From Saccoglossus kowalevskii (taxonomy: Eukaryota; Hemichordata; Enteropneusta; Harrimaniidae): a stretch of 11,149 nucleotides of DNA. How positions within the stretch are numbered: the stretch's first letter is position 1; each line of letters starts with the position of its first letter. The notes beneath the pieces were generated by a model that saw nothing but the letters and a program-made list of their open reading frames with translations, was not told where the DNA came from and made no database searches. The stretch is from assembly GCF_000003605.2 (NCBI RefSeq), contig NW_003123406.1, forward strand, positions 653,910 to 665,058, in the 5' to 3' direction. Positions 8,244 to 11,149 of this stretch are shown piece by piece. A program made the position numbers and the translations under genes.

Positions 8244-8261
8244 AGTGTTGCATTGTGGGTA
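8244..8261 (-). promoter_or_regulatory. Second ZNF143/Staf-like word
   Basis: Read on the minus strand, TACCCACAATGCAACACT matches the Staf/ZNF143 consensus YWCCCRNMATSCMYYRCR at 16 of 18 positions. It shares the core CCCACAATGCA with the site at 1965-1982 but lacks that site's palindromic right half. Sharing an 11-bp word within 11 kb is not unusual by itself. No adjacent gene supports a promoter role. Confidence 0.18.
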
Positions 8262-8368
8262 TATTTGATGTGTATCAGGAAACAGGTAAATCCTATATAT
8301 TTAAAGGAGAATAGCTGTCACATTGAAGTGCGGAGTAAATTATTAGTCATCAAACACACCTTACATGT

Positions 8369-8447
8369 GACCCCTTGCTAAGTCATTCTCCTCGATAAGT
8401 CATGGTTTTTGCTTGGATCTCGACACCCACGACTTAGTTGAGGGGCC
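8369..8447. repeat. 79-bp imperfect inverted repeat with TAAGTC words
   Basis: The left arm 8369-8384 (GACCCCTTGCTAAGTC) pairs with the reverse complement of 8431-8447 (GGCCCCTCAACTAAGTC), with one gap and a few mismatches. Further TAAGTC and CTCGA words lie inside, so the unit seems built from repeated CTCGATAAGTC-like segments. A TTACA at 8361-8365 and another at 8454-8458 could be a 5-bp target duplication, but this is weak. It is probably a very short MITE or a palindromic dispersed repeat. Confidence 0.5.
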
Positions 8448-9371
8448 GCTATATTACAAAATCAATATTCAATGTGAAGTATTTCCCATTGAGATTAGTC
8501 AGAAATGCTCACCATACTCAAGAGTTTCCAGTATTTCCATTAGGTCCCTCCCTTTATAACTGATGTTACCACTTTTTCTGAGCGAACTTTGAAATTTGAA
8601 TAGCGTACTCCTGAAATAGAATATTTACAGCAATACATGACAGTATTTATTGTACTGAAGATAAATAATAATTTAGTCAATAAAAGGCTCAATGTGTCAG
8701 GCTTCGATCAGTATAACTCGTGTACACCATAACTTTCAGATTTGATTTGAAGTTACTCAAAATTGAAAAGGCTTTCAACTAAGTTTTGCTGACTTTTAAG
8801 ACCTACGTATAATTGATCATACCTGAATTTGAATTGCACTGTGTTCTATGCAGGTGCTTGGTGCTCGTCTGTGCCAATGATTAATTGTTTATTTACATAT
8901 GCCTTAGACACAATATCTCATTTAATGAAAAAAAAAACCTCCCTGTATCAAGCATGTGCCAAGTCACAGTGTCTGATTTTCAATTACTAAGATGGGTGTG
9001 ACTTTAAAGTGGGCTTTGGTTAAATTAATAGTGGTTTCACATGTAGGATTATTCCATTAGAATTATGTAGGGATGAGAGAGGATTTTCTTGTAACTCGCT
9101 TTTTTTTTATTCCTATCTTGAAATTTCAATGTACATATTGTATATTGTTTTACAGTGTGCTACCACATGGGTGGGGGAATTTCTGATCGATTCCTGATGT
9201 GAGGGACAATGTCTCAATGACAATCTGTGTATTAAATTTACATGAAAGTAAAGGTACATAATAATAATAATATAATTATTCAGACGTCATTTTGTCATTG
9301 CGGTCCATTTGGAACAAATTTATTTCTTGCAAAAGTTGTTTACTAACTTCATAACCAGCGTTCCCCTCAAG
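8448..9371. other. Non-coding stretch, no gene seen
   Basis: All frames are interrupted. An AAT/TAA microsatellite-like patch lies at about 9259-9280 and an A9 run lies near 8929. Just before the exon-like segment, TACTAAC at 9341-9347 matches an ideal splicing branch-point word. Nothing else stood out. Confidence 0.6.
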
Positions 9372-9600
9372 CAAATTTTACATTGAGAAATCTTGTGTTT
9401 ACTCAAAGACAACCTCAAATCATTATTCTAATACAAAATGCGCAAAAGATACACCATTCTGAAATTGAAAACAAGGCAGCTATATATGCTTTAAGAATCA
9501 AAGGCGATGATGTTTTTTATGGGCTCGAAACGGGCAAAGTTAGCTGTACTTTTAATTTATACGAGAATGTGTTAGATAATATGGGTGTGTGGGCTGTGCA
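9372..9600 (+). CDS. Possible isolated exon with a faint WD40-like pattern
   Basis: The frame is open from 9347 to a TGA at 9602-9604. Numbering from the TTG at 9383, residues 33-39 (AIYALRI), 44-48 (VFYGL) and 50-55 (TGKVSC), then GVWAVQ at 68-73, resemble the strand b/strand c rhythm of WD40 propeller repeats; AIY and GVW lie 35 residues apart against about 40 in a typical repeat. Splicing would be plausible: TACTAAC at 9341-9347, an AG at 9370-9371 as acceptor and a GTGAAT donor at 9601. No Trp-Asp dipeptide and no neighbouring exon are visible. Chance ORFs of this length are expected in this DNA, so this could be an exon, a pseudogene fragment or nothing. Confidence 0.2.
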
Positions 9601-9820
9601 GTGAATGCCATAATCCCAAATCCAAAATATCCAAAGGAATTGTATTTCCTGAATTTGTCAATTCTTCCACGAAATAACCCTCAATAAAACAAAAATATTG
9701 GAAGGATCTCAGAGTTCAACATTGAGAATGGATGCTGGTAATGATTAAAATTGAAGAAAATTTAGAACATTACAAATTCTTGATGCTAATTGAATGCATG
9801 TCATTTAATAAATGACTGAG

Positions 9821-9838
9821 AGCAAATAAAGTGTTTGT
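9821..9838 (+). repeat. Third copy of the AGCAAATAAAGT element terminus
   Basis: AGCAAATAAAGTGTTTGT matches 6723-6740 at 16 of 18 bases and resembles the right end of the MITE at 7136-7305. Upstream similarity is poor, so only the terminus, or a chance match to it, is present. Confidence 0.3.
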
Positions 9839-9847
9839 ATCTGAACT

Positions 9848-9863
9848 TGTTTCCATGGAAACA
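9848..9863. promoter_or_regulatory. Perfect 16-bp palindrome matching an RFX X-box
   Basis: TGTTTCCATGGAAACA is its own reverse complement. Its central 14 bases (GTTTCCATGGAAAC) fit the X-box consensus RYYNYYATRRNRAC at every position. RFX factors bind such sites, notably upstream of ciliary genes in animals. It is enclosed by a further inverted pair, AAATAAAGT (9824-9832) and ACTTTATTT (9867-9875). No transcript start is identifiable nearby, so activity is inference. Confidence 0.35.
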
Positions 9864-10558
9864 TTGACTTTATTTCCCCATAGCATGAAATCTTACATTG
9901 GCGGACATTTTAAATTAAAAATAAAATACAAAGAAATTCATATACAGTGTATTCAAAATATTTCATATTTTTTTCTTCTTCAGACTTGACTTTCAACATT
10001 TCAACAAAATGTTATCAAATTCCTGTGTTTGTAAAAGTGTAAGCCATATCCATTCTTTAAATTATCAGTGCCCGAACAACAAAACTGTATCCATTTCCTT
10101 ATTCAACAATATAAATCGGAAAAAATTGTTGATGGATATTCAGACCTGTGCCAGCTGCTGTTTCATTTAATTGATTGCATTTATTCGCAAGTATAATGTT
10201 TAAGCCATGTAGACAATATACAATATAAAAAACTATTATTTGGGAGAGATAATCGTCTTATTGGCTTAATGTTTTTGTGTAGAAATCTGTTAAAATTAAA
10301 TGTGTTTTGTTTCTCATGTCTCGATGATGGCATGTAAATGCCTGATTCAGAAAACGACAATTTTGTAATTTATGTGAAAAGGCTAAACAATAAAAAGAAT
10401 CTCCAGAATTACATGCATGTTTGTTATCATTCGTTGATGTATTGCAGGTTCTAAAAACTGTTTTTAAAGAGTTTAATTTCAATTCTTTATGAATCTCTTA
10501 ACCTAGAAGATAACCAACCTGTCTGTACAAAGCTGATAACTGCTGTGGAATTGATAAA

Positions 10559-10806
10559 ATCCTCGGGGGGTGAGCTACGTCACAAGATGTTCCACGTTGC
10601 TACAACGCACACCACTGTACATGCATTTCTATGGGCTCTGTGTGCGCGCTGCTGTGGAATGCCAGTCGAGCCGGTGAAAATTAGAGAAAACAACACAAAC
10701 TCAACTTTGAAGTAATCCTGAACAACCAAATTTATACATGTTACACACGTAGGGCAAATCTTGTTACACTGGCGGTGAAATTGCCCGGATGTCCGCCCCC
10801 GAGGAT
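10559..10806. mobile_element. CpG-dense TIR-bounded element (about 248 bp)
   Basis: ATCCTCGGGGG (10559-10569) is the exact reverse complement of CCCCCGAGGAT (10796-10806). The enclosed block has about 13 CpGs and much higher GC than the surrounding DNA, where CpG is sparse. This points to an inserted foreign unit, most likely a non-autonomous DNA transposon. The TIRs are short, similarity does not continue inward, and I cannot define a target-site duplication beyond the shared AT. The minus-strand frame 10580-10825 runs across it but shows no domain pattern. A small CpG-island-like regulatory element is the alternative. Confidence 0.55.
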
Positions 10807-11149
10807 ACATAAAAATGTGTGCCATTGTGTGTCCGTTATCACTAATTTCATACCACTAGTTCATGCATCATATGATATATTTATTTATTATAGTATTGTT
10901 GGCCATATATACAACAAAAAGTTCATGAAAGTAATGATCATACCACCTTAATCAACATTGGAAATAATATTGTCTCTTAATTTGAAACCATAGAATATAT
11001 ACTTTGATAAAGACAGAAGTATAAACAGGTTATGAGAATTCAAATGTGTAATAAATTTTATTTTTGATGGGTATTTGTAATAGTAAATGGGGAGACATTT
11101 TTCTCTCAAATGTTTGTATACGGGACATTCACAAAAAAAATTAAATCAT
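10807..11149. other. Non-coding stretch to the window end, no gene seen
   Basis: This AT-rich, frame-broken DNA has an AT-only patch around 10869-10910 and an A-run near the end. No repeat pair, gene or regulatory site was found. Confidence 0.6.

Larger units (their letters stand above)
9605..10558. other. Non-coding stretch holding palindromic words, no gene seen
   Basis: This AT-rich DNA has no coding character; the minus-strand frame at 10258-10482 is short and featureless. It contains a 17-bp near-palindrome with 8-bp arms (GTCATTTA / TAAATGAC, 9800-9816), the X-box-like palindrome at 9848-9863 and the element-terminus-like word at 9821-9838. Confidence 0.6.

Noticed and set aside
10580-10825. 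81-codon minus-strand ORF across the CpG-dense block
   Set aside because: Its openness is explained by the higher GC of the TIR-bounded element. It has no recognisable motif and extends beyond the element's end.
1-11149. Numerous AATAAA words as polyadenylation signals
   Set aside because: They occur at the rate expected in AT-rich DNA on both strands, and none follows a credible coding region.

Overview
This window looks like AT-rich, non-coding nuclear DNA from an animal. I see no bacterial gene organisation: no long ORFs, no ribosome-binding-site-spaced genes, no rRNA, no tRNA and no CRISPR. The sequence is roughly two-thirds A+T and stop codons interrupt every frame. What it does hold is short terminal-inverted-repeat (TIR) elements, small tandem arrays and CpG-poor intervening DNA, which suits an intergenic or intronic stretch of a marine-invertebrate-type genome (mollusc, brachiopod, hemichordate or similar). 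I cannot name the species. Most TIR units are 80 to 340 bp and too short to encode a transposase, so they are best read as MITE-like non-autonomous DNA transposons.

Layout. Positions 1-1304 carry a possible 170-bp inverted-repeat element with an internal T16 tract and a 13-bp duplication. Positions 1305-1460 hold a decayed palindromic repeat whose CpGs appear to have mutated. Positions 1461-3736 are almost featureless apart from a hairpin and a ZNF143/Staf-like site. Positions 3737-3875 are bounded by a perfect 12-bp inverted repeat. Positions 4147-4471 are the best-defined repeat locus: five units of a 25-bp tandem array ending 2 bp before a 202-bp MITE with long TIRs, the two sharing an 11-bp word. 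Positions 6215-7305 are a cluster of element pieces: a TACTGT-bounded interval, a partial element end, a clear TTAA-flanked MITE, an exact 27-bp duplication and a TA-flanked MITE. Positions 8001-8447 hold a pyrimidine-rich dispersed-repeat candidate and a 79-bp hairpin. Positions 9372-10558 contain one weak exon-like ORF and a 16-bp palindrome matching the RFX X-box. Positions 10559-10806 are a CpG-dense block with TIRs.

Genes. No gene can be called with confidence. Two ORFs deserve mention: 4545-4856 on the minus strand (longest in the window, unrecognised) and an open stretch around 9372-9600 on the plus strand with a faint WD40-like pattern and plausible splice signals. Both lengths are compatible with chance in DNA of this composition. 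I found no convincing evidence of a new multi-gene system. The most interesting content is the repeat architecture and a few palindromic candidate regulatory sites.
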